Assembly (NCBI GenBank): GCA_002390025.1
Contig: DGRU01000133.1
Coordinates: 285-22,118 of the forward strand
Reading direction: 5' to 3'
Length of the DNA stretch: 21,834 nucleotides
From: Lachnospiraceae bacterium UBA4380
Lineage (GTDB): Bacteria; Bacillota; Clostridia; Lachnospirales; Lachnospiraceae
Shown: piece by piece, positions 1-8,551 of the stretch
How positions within the stretch are numbered: position 1 is the stretch's first letter
Layout: every line of letters starts with the position of its first letter
Position numbers and translations under genes: made by a program
Notes under the pieces: generated by a model
The model's database searches: none
Seen by the model: the letters and a program-made list of their open reading frames with translations, nothing else
What the model was told of the DNA's origin: nothing

Positions 1-1612
1 AGTGCAGGCGCACACTGTCCACTTCGCCATCCGTCACCACGAGAAGGTCGCTGAGTCCGGCTCCGGGAATCATAGCGCGGATGGGCCTCTCGAATTTGCC
101 GTTGAACAGGCAGCGGCCGCTGATGGTAAAGATCTGGCACTCCTTTTCGTTATGGATGTAGATCTTATCGCCCGCAATATCAATATCTGTGTACTGCATG
201 GTAAAGTTGACGCTGCCCGCTTTCTTCCCGCGCTTATTGTAGAGGTCCAGTGTGTACTGGGTATCCCCTTTTGTATTTGTAGAAAGAATGCCGACAAAGC
301 TGTCTCCGCAGAACACTCCCAGGGTATTGTCGGGCAGTTGGGCATAGGAACTGCCGGACGAGTGCAGAAGCGTGGTCCAGAAGCAGAAGAGCTGCTTGTC
401 GGAGACACAGACACAGGTGGTATTGTCGATATAGTGCAGATAAGGAATCACCTCATCGATAAAGTCGGAATGCTGGATCAGATGATCATTTGCCTTTTGG
501 CCGGCGCTTCCGAAATTGTAAAAGGAAATATTGGTTTTGACGGCGGCATTGGACATGGACACGCTGGAAAGGCAGAGTGTCTGGCCGTCCGGAGAGACTG
601 CCGCGGCGATCGGATAGCCGTTTTCCGCCATCGTCCGGACCAGATAGGCGATTTCCCTTCCCTCTGCAGTATAGAGCCGGACCCAGGTGGCTTTGGTGTC
701 ATTCATGATGACCGCCACTTCACCGTTCTCGGCAGCAGCAATGCTGTGGATGGGCAGGGTGGTATGGATCGTCCCCATCAGACCCTGGCTGTTCATGACA
801 TAGACATAGTAGCCGCTGCGGTTCGCGATCGCGATCACATCCCCGCTGACGCTGGTGATCGGCTGCTGCATTTCATAGGAGACGTTCCACAGCGTGTTTC
901 CCCGCTGGTCGACACAGACAGCGCCGCTGTTGCCGTATTGGACTACATTTCCGCCCAGATTCTCATAGGACGCGCTGTCCTCCGAAGCGATGGCGGAAAT
1001 ACGGATGAGCTCCGCGCGTGTATAGCCGCGCCGCATCCAGAGGATCACCGCCGTTACCAGCAGGGCCATCACGAGCACAACAAGTATGATCGTGCGGCGG
1101 TATCTTCTCTTTTTGTGGCGCAGGATCTTGTCTCTGTAGGTGGCGGCTTTGGAGCGGTCCGCTTTCTGAGTGATCTCAGGTACAGATATATCCGCCTGCT
1201 CCCGTGCTCCGGGAAAACTATGCGCCTGCTGCGAACCGGATCCGGGCGCAGAGGCGGCAGGCAGCCGGCCGGAATGTTCTGTCATCCCGGAAGTGCCCTG
1301 CATATCCCCGGCATCCTGCCCGGACGGCGTGTCATTCGCCGCATCGGTTTCCGATGCTGCCGTATCTTCAGAAGAAGTCCCGGCACCGTTGCCGGAAATC
1401 TCCTCAGCGGGCTCTGCCGCCTCGCCGGACCTGTCTGCATCCACCTTGCCGGAATCGGCTTCAGGTCCCATATCGGATTCCTCTTGCGGCATAGAAAAAG
1501 CGGAGCCGGTTCCGTCCTGGTCAAGGGCGGAACGCTCCGTATCGGTATCCCGTAATTGTGTATTCAATTTGGAAGAATCGTTTTTTTCCGTATCAGGAGA
1601 AAAATCAGTCAT
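1..1612 (-). CDS. DUF5711-type single-pass membrane protein, 3' end outside window
   Basis: The minus strand reads open without a stop from here to the left edge, so the gene is truncated by the window (about 537 codons seen). The first ~165 residues are acidic and rich in Ser, Glu, Asp and Ala (disordered, probably cytoplasmic). A basic stretch (RHKKRRYRR) and one membrane helix follow at about 171-195 (ILVVLVMALLVTAVIL). The rest looks like a beta-propeller-type outer domain, with repeated segments such as GNVVQYGNSGAVCVDQRGN, ISFYNFG and YTLDLYNKRGKK. This layout fits the DUF5711 family of Clostridia, whose function is unknown. I chose the ATG at 1612 because GAGG lies five bases upstream; an in-frame ATG at 1627 is the alternative. 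It lies 71 bp (56 bp if 1627 is used) after the epimerase and probably shares its transcript. Family name is from memory of its architecture, not a search. Confidence 0.7.
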   Translation of the reverse strand, partial: MTDFSPDTEKNDSSKLNTQLRDTDTERSALDQDGTGSAFSMPQEESDMGPEADSGKVDADRSGEAAEPAEEISGNGAGTSSEDTAASETDAANDTPSGQDAGDMQGTSGMTEHSGRLPAASAPGSGSQQAHSFPGAREQADISVPEITQKADRSKAATYRDKILRHKKRRYRRTIILVVLVMALLVTAVILWMRRGYTRAELIRISAIASEDSASYENLGGNVVQYGNSGAVCVDQRGNTLWNVSYEMQQPITSVSGDVIAIANRSGYYVYVMNSQGLMGTIHTTLPIHSIAAAENGEVAVIMNDTKATWVRLYTAEGREIAYLVRTMAENGYPIAAAVSPDGQTLCLSSVSMSNAAVKTNISFYNFGSAGQKANDHLIQHSDFIDEVIPYLHYIDNTTCVCVSDKQLFCFWTTLLHSSGSSYAQLPDNTLGVFCGDSFVGILSTNTKGDTQYTLDLYNKRGKKAGSVNFTMQYTDIDIAGDKIYIHNEKECQIFTISGRCLFNGKFERPIRAMIPGAGLSDLLVVTDGEVDSVRLH

Positions 1613-1683
1613 TTTATCCTCTTCCATAGATCAGTTTTCCCTAAATAAGGGTCGTTGTTGAGACCGGGTACAGCATTGCGTCT

Positions 1684-2724
1684 TTATTTCACGACAGAGA
1701 AAGTGAAGATCGTAGTGGTGCGCAGCTCTGTGTCTCCGCCGAAGATCGCTTTTCTGAAATTGTCATGGTGCACATTGTCCGGGAAGAACTGTGTCTCCAG
1801 GCAGAAAGCGCTGCGCTTTCCGTAATGAGCGCCCTTCTTGCCGTTTTGGACATCTGTGAAGTTGGCTGTGTACAGCTGGACGCCGGGCAGGTCGGTCGAC
1901 ACAATCATGACGCGGCCGCTGGCGGGATCTGCCGCGCAGGCAGCGGGAAGCATGGTGCCGTCGCCGGTGTAACCGTCAATTACAAAATTGTGATCATATC
2001 CGCCCGCGAGGACCATCTGGGGCTCACTGCTGTCGATCTCAAGGCCGAAGGCTTTGGCAGACAGAAAGTCAAGAGCAGTCCCCTGTACGGGAAGAATCTC
2101 TCCCGAAGGGATCTGTCCCTCCGCAAGAGGCGTGTAGGCGGAGGCGTACAGACGCAGTGTCTGGTCAAGAATACTGCCGGAGGCATCTCCCGCCAGGTTG
2201 AAATAGGAATGATTGGTCGGATTGAGATAGGTCGGCCGGGTAGATGTGACAAAATACTCTACGCCCACACCGTCAGGAAGCAGGCGGTATGTAACCTCAA
2301 ACCGGCGGTCTCCGGGAAGTCCGTCCGACAGATCCGCGCGCTCCTGGGCAAAAGTGATAAAATCCTCTCCCTGCGCGGCAACATCCCACATTGTCACAAA
2401 TGACTGTTTGTCGGAATGAAGGTTATTGCGCCCCTCATTGACCGTCATATGATATTCGATCCCGTCGATCACGACGCTGGCATCTTTTGTCCTGTTGGCG
2501 ACCGGCGCAACGATTGCTCCCAGGCAGTTCGGGTTGTCCAGATATTCCTCACCCGAATCAAAGCCCAGAACAACATCCGCCCTGCTGCCGTTTTTGTCAG
2601 GAACATAAAGGCGCACCAGAAGGGCGCCCAGGTCTGATACACATACAGTGACTTTGTCGTTTTCCAGGGTATAGAGCGAAATCTCTCTTCCGTCAGGCAT
2701 GTTTCCGAAATGATCTTTTTTCAA
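1684..2724 (-). CDS. galM: Aldose 1-epimerase (galactose mutarotase)
   Basis: Interconverts alpha and beta anomers of aldoses such as galactose or glucose in the cytoplasm, feeding the Leloir pathway and related sugar use. The 346-residue product has the family landmarks: ANRT with Arg78, NNLH with His103, TNHSYFNL with His172 (acid), GYDHNF with Asp244, and CLETQ with Glu310 (base). The length matches the usual ~340-350 residues. I chose the TTG at 2724 because AAAGGAG sits five bases before it; the longer reading to 2871 would run into recR and has no ribosome site. The gap from recR is 58 bp, so the gene probably belongs to the dnaX-ybaB-recR transcript. No gal kinase or uridylyltransferase is nearby, so the physiological sugar is open. 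Confidence 0.9.
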   Translation of the reverse strand: MKKDHFGNMPDGREISLYTLENDKVTVCVSDLGALLVRLYVPDKNGSRADVVLGFDSGEEYLDNPNCLGAIVAPVANRTKDASVVIDGIEYHMTVNEGRNNLHSDKQSFVTMWDVAAQGEDFITFAQERADLSDGLPGDRRFEVTYRLLPDGVGVEYFVTSTRPTYLNPTNHSYFNLAGDASGSILDQTLRLYASAYTPLAEGQIPSGEILPVQGTALDFLSAKAFGLEIDSSEPQMVLAGGYDHNFVIDGYTGDGTMLPAACAADPASGRVMIVSTDLPGVQLYTANFTDVQNGKKGAHYGKRSAFCLETQFFPDNVHHDNFRKAIFGGDTELRTTTIFTFSVVK

Positions 2725-2782
2725 CTTTGCTCCTTTCGGCCGTTTTTCACTACCATAAAAGTCTCGTTCCGATACGATCAGG

Positions 2783-3382
2783 TTACAGTTCTGTCCTGCC
2801 CTCCAGAGCGCGGAGAAGGGTGACCTCATCAATATTCTCGAGATCGCCGCCGACCGGAACACCGCTGGCAATGCGGGTGACCTTGATCCCGGCAGGTTTG
2901 ATCAGCTTGCTGATATACATGGCCGTGGTCTCTCCCTCGAGGCTGGAATTGGTGGCGATGATAACTTCCTTCACCTCTTCGTCGCGCAGCCTTTCCATGA
3001 GTTCCTTCAGACGGATATCTCCGGGGCCGACGCCGAGCATGGGGGAAATCGCCCCGTGCAGCACATGATAGAGTCCCTTAAAACGACCTGTCCGCTCGTA
3101 AGCCGCCAGGTCGCGGGGATTCTCAACAACCATGATTGTACTTTTGTCACGCGCAGGATTTTTGCAGATCGGGCAGATCTCCTCATCGGTGAGATTCTGA
3201 CAGACCTTGCAGAAAGTTACATGAGCCTTTGCATCGCGGATCGTGTCCGCCAGGCGGTTTACGCGCGCAGGGGACATCCCTATGATATGAAAAGCCAGAC
3301 GCTGCGCTGATTTATTGCCGATGCCGGGCAGCGCAGCGAGCTCGTCGATCAGCTTATTAATGTAGCCGGAATATAAATCCAC
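2783..3382 (-). CDS. recR: Recombination mediator protein RecR
   Basis: RecR works with RecO (and RecF) to load RecA on SSB-coated single-stranded DNA during gap repair. The 199-residue product has the helix-hairpin-helix (LPGIGNKSAQRLAFH, about 18-32), a four-cysteine zinc finger (C58, C61, C70, C73), the TOPRIM domain starting near TIMVVENPRDLAAYE, and the C-terminal Walker-like GVPVGGDLENIDEVTL. The normal family length is about 198. I chose the GTG at 3382: it gives the classic N-terminus (DLYSGYINKLIDELAALPGIG), and a GAGG overlapping the ybaB stop codon (TGAGG) lies eight bases upstream. The gap from ybaB is 10 bp, which implies translational coupling. A longer frame reaching upstream into ybaB is not credible. 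Confidence 0.96.
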   Translation of the reverse strand: MDLYSGYINKLIDELAALPGIGNKSAQRLAFHIIGMSPARVNRLADTIRDAKAHVTFCKVCQNLTDEEICPICKNPARDKSTIMVVENPRDLAAYERTGRFKGLYHVLHGAISPMLGVGPGDIRLKELMERLRDEEVKEVIIATNSSLEGETTAMYISKLIKPAGIKVTRIASGVPVGGDLENIDEVTLLRALEGRTEL

Positions 3383-3392
3383 TTTACTAACC

Positions 3393-3719
3393 TCAGAAGC
3401 CCAGGCCCATGCCGCCCATGAGCTTGCCGCTCTCCTCTGTGATCTGTCCGAGAACATCATTGACGGCCACGATGATCATATCCTGCAGGGTCTCGACGTC
3501 ATCGGGATCCACCGCGTCGGGATCGATGGTGATGGTTTTCATCTCGTGCGCGCCCGTCATGACAACTTCGACAGCACCGCCGCCTGCGGTCGCCTTGAAT
3601 TCCTTCTCATCGAGGGCTTTCTTGTTCTCTTCCATCTGGCGCTGCATACGCTGTGCATGCTTCATCAGATTATTCATGTTTCCGGGCATTCCGCCTGCAA
3701 ATCCACCTCTTCTGGCCAT
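3393..3719 (-). CDS. ybaB: YbaB/EbfC nucleoid-associated protein
   Basis: Small DNA-binding protein (108 residues) that coats DNA as a tweezer-like homodimer; its exact role is unclear, though its place beside recR suggests a link to repair or replication. The sequence has the Gly-rich N-terminus (MARRGGFAGGMPGNMNNLMK), the long Gln/Lys helix (AQRMQRQMEENKKALDEKEF), the conserved ATAGGGAVEVVMTG strand segment, and the DPDDVETLQDMIIVAVNDV helix. GGAGG lies six bases before the ATG. It sits between dnaX (119 bp upstream) and recR (10 bp downstream), the standard Firmicute order dnaX-ybaB-recR. Confidence 0.96.
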   Translation of the reverse strand: MARRGGFAGGMPGNMNNLMKHAQRMQRQMEENKKALDEKEFKATAGGGAVEVVMTGAHEMKTITIDPDAVDPDDVETLQDMIIVAVNDVLGQITEESGKLMGGMGLGF

Positions 3720-3838
3720 TTTTTATCCTCCATTCGAAAATTGTTTTTCACTAAATCAGCTTTACAATCAATTATCTCTACTATTATTTATATTTATCTT
3801 TACTGCTGATCTTACTGTTTTACAGAGATACTCTGTGC

Positions 3839-5575
3839 CTACAGATCTTCCGTCTCGACAGACATCCGGATCGCTCCGGGTTCGACGAGCGAGAGCAAAT
3901 CGACATAATTGTCTGTTATCCGTCCGCCTCTGTCAAGTACCCGGTATTCGATTTCGATCGCTTTCCCGACCTGGCTCTGCAGATACTGCTGCAGCTCCCG
4001 CCGGTCATTATCAACGCGGGCAGTAGACTCTCCGTTGTCGTCTTTGCGCTGGTACATATATGGATTGCCGTATTCTTTTTCAAAAATAATGAGCAGCTGC
4101 CCGTGGTCCCCAAGACTGAGACGGGCATTGCGGAGCGCGAGGCGTCTGGACCCGCGGGGCGCCTCGGAGGCATATTTTGACCAGTTGGCCACAATCTCCT
4201 TGATTTCCCCGGGAAGGGCAGGCGGAAGTTCCTGGGCTACTGCGGGAGCCTTTTCCGTGCTTGCGGCCGATGAAGCTGCTCCGCCGCCTGTCCCCCTGCC
4301 CGGTGCAGCACCGGCAGCGCTGCCTGCGGCCGAAGCCGTGAATCCCGTTCCGGCGCCGGCGGCCATGGCCTCGATCGCCATCTCATTGTTATAGAGCTGG
4401 GTCTCCATCTCGCGGATGCGGTTTTTGATCTTGTCAAGGAGCATGGGCTCACCGTCTCCGGCGCCGTCATCCATAGCAGAGCGGCAAGCCCGGATGATCG
4501 TCATTTCGGTCAGGATGCGGCGGTTGGGCGAGTAGCGGATCAGATCCGGCAGCGCCGAAAAGACCTTGATGCAGCGCATGATCTCTTCCATATCCGACAT
4601 ACGGGCCTGATCAATCATGAGACGCAGGTTGTCCGCGGAAATATCCAGCGACCTCGCTGTCTCCTCGGAAGCCTTGAGCAGCATGAGGTTGCGGAGATAC
4701 CAGGTGAAATCCGTGACAAACTGCATGAGTTCCCTGCCCTGCAGCAGGATGTCATCGAGGACTTTGAGGGCGTCTGCCGCCTCTCCGTCATGGATGCTGA
4801 GGTAGAGGTCCCCGAACACCCGGGTATCCACCGCGCCCAGAATTTCCAGAGTGCGCTCATAGGTCAGTGTGCCGCCGCCGTAATTGAAGGCGTTGCACTG
4901 GTCCAGAAGGCTCAGGCCGTCACGCATGGAACCGTCGGCCGCACCCGCGATGTAGCGGAAAGCCTTGTCCTCGACCTCAAGCCCTTCCATCTGCGCCACT
5001 TCCCTGAGGCGCCCTTCGATCACCTCCGTTGAGAGCCTGCCGAAATCATATCTCTGGCAGCGGGACAGGATCGTGACAGGGAGCTTGTTGGGCTCCGTCG
5101 TGGCAAGGATGAAGATCACGTAGGACGGCGGCTCCTCCAATGTTTTGAGCAAGGCATTGAAGGCCGCATTGGACAGCATATGGACCTCGTCGATGATGAA
5201 CACGCGGAAACGCCCCTGGGTCGGGGAATACTCCACCTGATCGACAATGGAGCGGATGTCGTCGACACTGTTGTTGGACGCCGCATCCAGCTCGGTCACG
5301 TTGAGATTGGCCTCCGCCTGGATGGCGCGGCAGGTCGGACACTCCCCGCAGGGATTGCCGTCGTGCTGGTTCTCACAGTTCGCCGCGCGCGCAAAAATAC
5401 GGGCGATCGTCGTCTTGCCCGTCCCGCGCGTTCCGCAGAACAGGTAACTGTGTCCGATTCTCCCGGAGATGATCTGGTTTTTGAGTGTGCGCACGATCGC
5501 GTCGCGCCCGCGTACATCATCAAAGTCATTGGGGCGGTATTTGCGGTACAGCGCCAGGTATTTCTCATCCGGCAT
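3839..5575 (-). CDS. dnaX: DNA polymerase III subunit gamma/tau
   Basis: Clamp-loader ATPase of the replicative polymerase holoenzyme. The 578-residue product opens with EKYLALYRKYRPNDFDDVRG, then Walker A GTRGTGKT (48-55), a zinc module with Cys67, Cys76, Cys79 and Cys82, Walker B FIIDE (126-130), sensor 1 LATTEPNKLP, and the SRCQRYDF arginine-finger motif. An Ala/Gly/Ser-rich linker (about 410-460) precedes the C-terminal tau part. I chose the ATG at 5575, with GAGG seven bases upstream; an upstream in-frame ATG adds 20 non-conserved residues. I saw no A-rich slippery heptamer like that used by E. coli to make gamma, so a single product is likely. It heads the dnaX-ybaB-recR cluster. No clear promoter is visible in the ~90 bp between it and the pfkA terminator. 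Confidence 0.97.
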   Translation of the reverse strand: MPDEKYLALYRKYRPNDFDDVRGRDAIVRTLKNQIISGRIGHSYLFCGTRGTGKTTIARIFARAANCENQHDGNPCGECPTCRAIQAEANLNVTELDAASNNSVDDIRSIVDQVEYSPTQGRFRVFIIDEVHMLSNAAFNALLKTLEEPPSYVIFILATTEPNKLPVTILSRCQRYDFGRLSTEVIEGRLREVAQMEGLEVEDKAFRYIAGAADGSMRDGLSLLDQCNAFNYGGGTLTYERTLEILGAVDTRVFGDLYLSIHDGEAADALKVLDDILLQGRELMQFVTDFTWYLRNLMLLKASEETARSLDISADNLRLMIDQARMSDMEEIMRCIKVFSALPDLIRYSPNRRILTEMTIIRACRSAMDDGAGDGEPMLLDKIKNRIREMETQLYNNEMAIEAMAAGAGTGFTASAAGSAAGAAPGRGTGGGAASSAASTEKAPAVAQELPPALPGEIKEIVANWSKYASEAPRGSRRLALRNARLSLGDHGQLLIIFEKEYGNPYMYQRKDDNGESTARVDNDRRELQQYLQSQVGKAIEIEYRVLDRGGRITDNYVDLLSLVEPGAIRMSVETEDL

Positions 5576-5663
5576 AGGGCTGCCTCTTTTTGTATTGTGT
5601 GCAAATGGCTGCAGCTGAATGTGGTTTTCAGCCAATCAAAAAAGCACTTTAATGAAAAATGGT

Positions 5664-5700
5664 TAAAAAACAGGGTGCGCCGCAGCAGCGGCACACCCTG
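5664..5700 (-). terminator. Intrinsic terminator after pfkA
   Basis: On the minus strand CAGGGTGTGCCGC and GCGGCGCACCCTG form a 13-bp stem (one G-U pair) with a 4-base loop, followed by six Us. It lies about 130 bases beyond the pfkA stop and upstream of dnaX, so it should isolate the two transcripts. The ~130-base 3' leader between stop and hairpin holds nothing else that I recognise. Confidence 0.9.
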
Positions 5701-5831
5701 CCTGTATTTAGTATTTTACCTGTTTTTCAGCGAACGTCAACCGGACAGAACAGTCACCTGATAATCTCTGCCGGTTGCTGATTGCACCCTGAGCCCTTGC
5801 AGCTCGCAGCTTTTGACTGTTTTTACCGGGA

Positions 5832-6908
5832 TCAATCACCAAAGGAAATGCCGACGAGCTTGGCCTGCTTGATGATCTGGGCATTGGGATCGACAGTTTT
5901 GAGCTTGCCTGCGACCTCGGAAAGCGGGACCTTGATGATCTCGCCGTCTTTCAGCGCGATCATGTAGCCATACTGCTTCTTCAGGATCAGCTTGCCTGCT
6001 GCAGCGCCGACCTGCGTGGAGAAGACGCGGTCATAAGCATCGGGAGCACCGCCGCGCTGTGTGTGGCCGGGAACCGTGACACGGACTTCACGTCCGGTCG
6101 CCTGCTGGATTTTGGCAGCAATCTCGTAAGAGACCGACGGATACTCGTAGTTGGCCATTTTCTTCTTATATTCTTTTTTGGAGAGCTTGGCATCCTCTTT
6201 GGAGATTGCGCCCTCTGCGACAGCGATAACTGTGAAACGGCTGCCGCCTTTATCTCTGGCCTCGATTGCGTCAACAACTTTGTCGATGTCATAAGGAATC
6301 TCGGGCAGAAGGATGATGTCTGCGCCGCCTGCGATGCCGGCATACAGAGGCAGCCAGCCAACCTTGTGGCCCATGATCTCGACGATGAAGACGCGGCCGT
6401 GGGAGGAAGCGGTGGTGTGGATATCATCGATGCACTTGGTGGCAATGTCCAGAGCACTGTGGAAACCGAAAGTCATATCTGTGCCGTAGAGGTCATTGTC
6501 GATGGTCTTGGGCAGAGTGATGACATTGAGGCCCTCTTCGCTGAGGAGGTTCGCTGTCTTGGTGGAGCCGTTGCCGCCGCCCATGACCAGGCAGTCAAGC
6601 TGCAGCTTATGATAGGTCTGCTTCATTGCCTCGACCTTGTCCAGTCCGTTCTCATCGGGATCGCGGATGGTCTTGAAGGGGCACCTGCTGGTGCCGAGCA
6701 TTGTGCCGCCGCGGGTCAGGATGCCCTTGAAATCTCTGCCGTCCAAAAGCCTGAACTTACTGTAGATCAGGCCCTTGTAGCCGTCTTCGAAGCCATAGAA
6801 CTCAACGGGTTCTTTTGCATTGCGTGTAACTGCCTTAAAGACACCGCGCATTGCCGCGTTCAGGGCCTGGCAGTCGCCGCCTGAAGTTAAAAAGCCAATA
6901 CGTAACAT
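5832..6908 (-). CDS. pfkA: 6-phosphofructokinase, GGNGS-type
   Basis: Phosphorylates fructose 6-phosphate to fructose 1,6-bisphosphate, the committed step of glycolysis. The 358-residue product has the N-terminal LTSGGD loop, Arg75 in GTSRCP, the TIDND catalytic motif (Asp137, Asp139), Arg172 and MG(H)KVGW, AVAEGA with the substrate Glu, and PGHTQRGG. AGGAGG is six bases before the ATG. The phosphoryl-donor loop reads GGGNGS (110-115): Asn113 replaces the Asp103 of E. coli PfkA, Gly114 matches ATP enzymes, and Lys134 in PKTIDND matches pyrophosphate enzymes. The donor (ATP or PPi) therefore cannot be settled from sequence. It is monocistronic, with its own terminator downstream and a divergent neighbour upstream. 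It is longer than E. coli PfkA (320). Confidence 0.93.
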   Translation of the reverse strand: MLRIGFLTSGGDCQALNAAMRGVFKAVTRNAKEPVEFYGFEDGYKGLIYSKFRLLDGRDFKGILTRGGTMLGTSRCPFKTIRDPDENGLDKVEAMKQTYHKLQLDCLVMGGGNGSTKTANLLSEEGLNVITLPKTIDNDLYGTDMTFGFHSALDIATKCIDDIHTTASSHGRVFIVEIMGHKVGWLPLYAGIAGGADIILLPEIPYDIDKVVDAIEARDKGGSRFTVIAVAEGAISKEDAKLSKKEYKKKMANYEYPSVSYEIAAKIQQATGREVRVTVPGHTQRGGAPDAYDRVFSTQVGAAAGKLILKKQYGYMIALKDGEIIKVPLSEVAGKLKTVDPNAQIIKQAKLVGISFGD

Positions 6909-6990
6909 AAGCCGCCTCCTGTTAAACCTGGATTAATGATGTAGGATAAAATCACACAGGGGTTCCCTCCCCTGTTAAAAACTATTATTT

Positions 6991-7041
6991 ATTATACAAA
7001 ATAACCAGAGAAAATAACAGATATAATTTAAGATATGTCAA
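6991..7041 (-). promoter_or_regulatory. Candidate pfkA promoter(s)
   Basis: On the minus strand a perfect TTGACA (7041-7036) is followed after 16 bases by TGTTAT. A second, perfect TATAAT lies at 6996-6991 but lacks a good -35 box. Either would give a leader of roughly 80-100 bases before pfkA. The region is AT-rich and shared with the divergent amidohydrolase. Confidence 0.45.
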
Positions 7042-7056
7042 CATTTGCTATATAAT
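7028..7056 (+). promoter_or_regulatory. Candidate promoter of the M20 amidohydrolase gene
   Basis: TATAAT at 7051-7056 with a partial -35 match (TTAAGA, 7028-7033) at 17 bases. The implied start near 7063 leaves an ~80-base leader before the ATG at 7143. It overlaps the pfkA promoter region on the other strand. Confidence 0.4.
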
Positions 7057-7142
7057 ATGGTCTATGACATCGCTTACATTTGCCGGGGCATCAGCATGGA
7101 TCGCCCTGATTATATATACAGCAGCCTGGGAGGATTATTACC

Positions 7143-8396
7143 ATGACCCCAGTACAATTATCTGCAATCACACAGCTCCGCCGCACCCTCCACCAGCACG
7201 CGGAACTCTCCATGCAGGAGACTCAGACAATACAATTGCTGCAGGCCTTTTTGCGAGAAAACACCTCCCTCCAAATCCATGCAAGGGACGGCTGGTTTTA
7301 TGCTCTGAAAAAAGCCTCCGCCTCTGCCCGATCCGAGGGAGACAACAGGGGACCAAACAGTCCGGGGCCCATCGCTTTCCGGGCAGATATGGATGCGCTG
7401 CCGATCGAAGAGTCTATCAACCTGCCTTACGGGTCTGAAAAAGAGGGCATCTCCCACAAATGCGGGCACGACGGCCACTGCGCCGTCCTTTGCGGACTGG
7501 CCCTGGAACTGGACCGTCGGGAAACAGACCGGGATGTATATCTGATTTTCCAGCCGGGCGAGGAGATCGGCGCCGGGGCAAAAAGGTGTGCGGAGCTGAT
7601 CCGGGAGAAAGGGATCGCGGAGATCTACGCCATGCATAATCTGGGCGGCTACCCGGAGGGGACCCTGGTCTATCGAAGAGGGCTTACCCAGCCGGCCTCC
7701 GAGGGGCTGCGGATCCGCCTGACCGGCAGGACTTCCCATGCCAGCGCACCGGAAAAGGGCAATAATCCGGCGGGGGCGATTGCCTCGATCGTACAGTATG
7801 CCCTGCGGGCGGCGGAATCGGCAGAGCAGGGGACAGCAGGTATCAATGCGTCAGCCGCACAGGAGCCGCGCTTCCATTCGAAGACTTTAATTACGCCTGA
7901 GGAGCAGGATTCCCCCATGCGTCTGTGCACCATCACCGGAATCAGGCTGGGCGACGGGGACTTTGGCATATCGCCCGGCCAAGGCGAAATCTGCATGACA
8001 CTGCGGGCAGAGATTGAGGAGGAAATGCGATCAATGGAACTGTCGATCCTCTCCTTCGCTGAAGCTGCAGCTAAAAAGGCAGGTCTGAAAATGACCCACA
8101 GCATCCACGATTATTTCCCGGAGACACGCAACCACGACGCCTGTCTGGACCGGGTTCTGGATGCGGCCCGGAAAAACAGGATACCCGCCGTCCCCATGGG
8201 GGAGCTCTGGCGGGCTTCGGAGGATTTCGGGCATTATTTAAAGATTTGTCCCGGCGCAATGGTTTACATCGGAAATGGGGAAGACTATCCGCCCCTCCAC
8301 ACGTCGGAATATGATTTCAATGACCGCATCATTGAGACTGCGGTGGATCTGTTTATGTGCATTGCGCAAAGCGGCATTCCGTCTGATTCCATTTAG
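7143..8396 (+). CDS. M20 family metallo-amidohydrolase (N-acyl amino acid/hippurate hydrolase type)
   Basis: Zinc or manganese hydrolase that removes acyl groups from N-acylated amino acids or related amides; the exact substrate is not readable. The 417-residue product shows the M20D set: FRADMDALPIEE, the CGHDGH motif with metal ligands Cys107 and His109, QPGEEIGAG with Glu140 (likely general base) and Glu141, MHNLGG with His165, the HASAPEKGNNPAGA dimerisation-domain motif (here with Glu after Pro), SEDFGHY, and the last ligand His386 in PPLHTSEYDF. All five expected metal-site residues are present, so it should be active. GGAGG is nine bases before the ATG. No signal peptide is seen, so it is cytoplasmic. 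No terminator is evident before the phosphatase gene 155 bp downstream; that gap has a TATAAT at 8462-8467 but no clear -35. Confidence 0.9.
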   Translation: MTPVQLSAITQLRRTLHQHAELSMQETQTIQLLQAFLRENTSLQIHARDGWFYALKKASASARSEGDNRGPNSPGPIAFRADMDALPIEESINLPYGSEKEGISHKCGHDGHCAVLCGLALELDRRETDRDVYLIFQPGEEIGAGAKRCAELIREKGIAEIYAMHNLGGYPEGTLVYRRGLTQPASEGLRIRLTGRTSHASAPEKGNNPAGAIASIVQYALRAAESAEQGTAGINASAAQEPRFHSKTLITPEEQDSPMRLCTITGIRLGDGDFGISPGQGEICMTLRAEIEEEMRSMELSILSFAEAAAKKAGLKMTHSIHDYFPETRNHDACLDRVLDAARKNRIPAVPMGELWRASEDFGHYLKICPGAMVYIGNGEDYPPLHTSEYDFNDRIIETAVDLFMCIAQSGIPSDSI

Positions 8397-8551
8397 CACA
8401 AAAGAGTAAAGCGATAATCGATTTTGCGGAAATAATTCACCTCATCCATGCACAATGATTGTATAATATTGGCAGTTGCTTAACTGACAGTGCCCGGAGA
8501 CAGACCGGTCCGACACTGACCAGAAGACAAAAAACCATCGAGGATCGCAAA

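Noticed and set aside
2..1555. Plus-strand 517-codon open frame
   Set aside because: It is the antisense of the DUF5711-type gene, whose minus-strand reading has a ribosome site, membrane helix and sensible composition. The plus frame has none of these.
3839..5575. Programmed frameshift making a short gamma form of dnaX
   Set aside because: I found no A-rich slippery heptamer followed by a stem-loop at the end of the ATPase part.
5576..5831. Signal recognition particle RNA, often next to dnaX in Firmicutes
   Set aside because: The conserved GGAAGNAGC-type tetraloop region is absent. The strong hairpin here is a terminator.
6063..6884. Plus-strand 273-codon frame
   Set aside because: Antisense shadow of pfkA, which is unmistakable on the minus strand.
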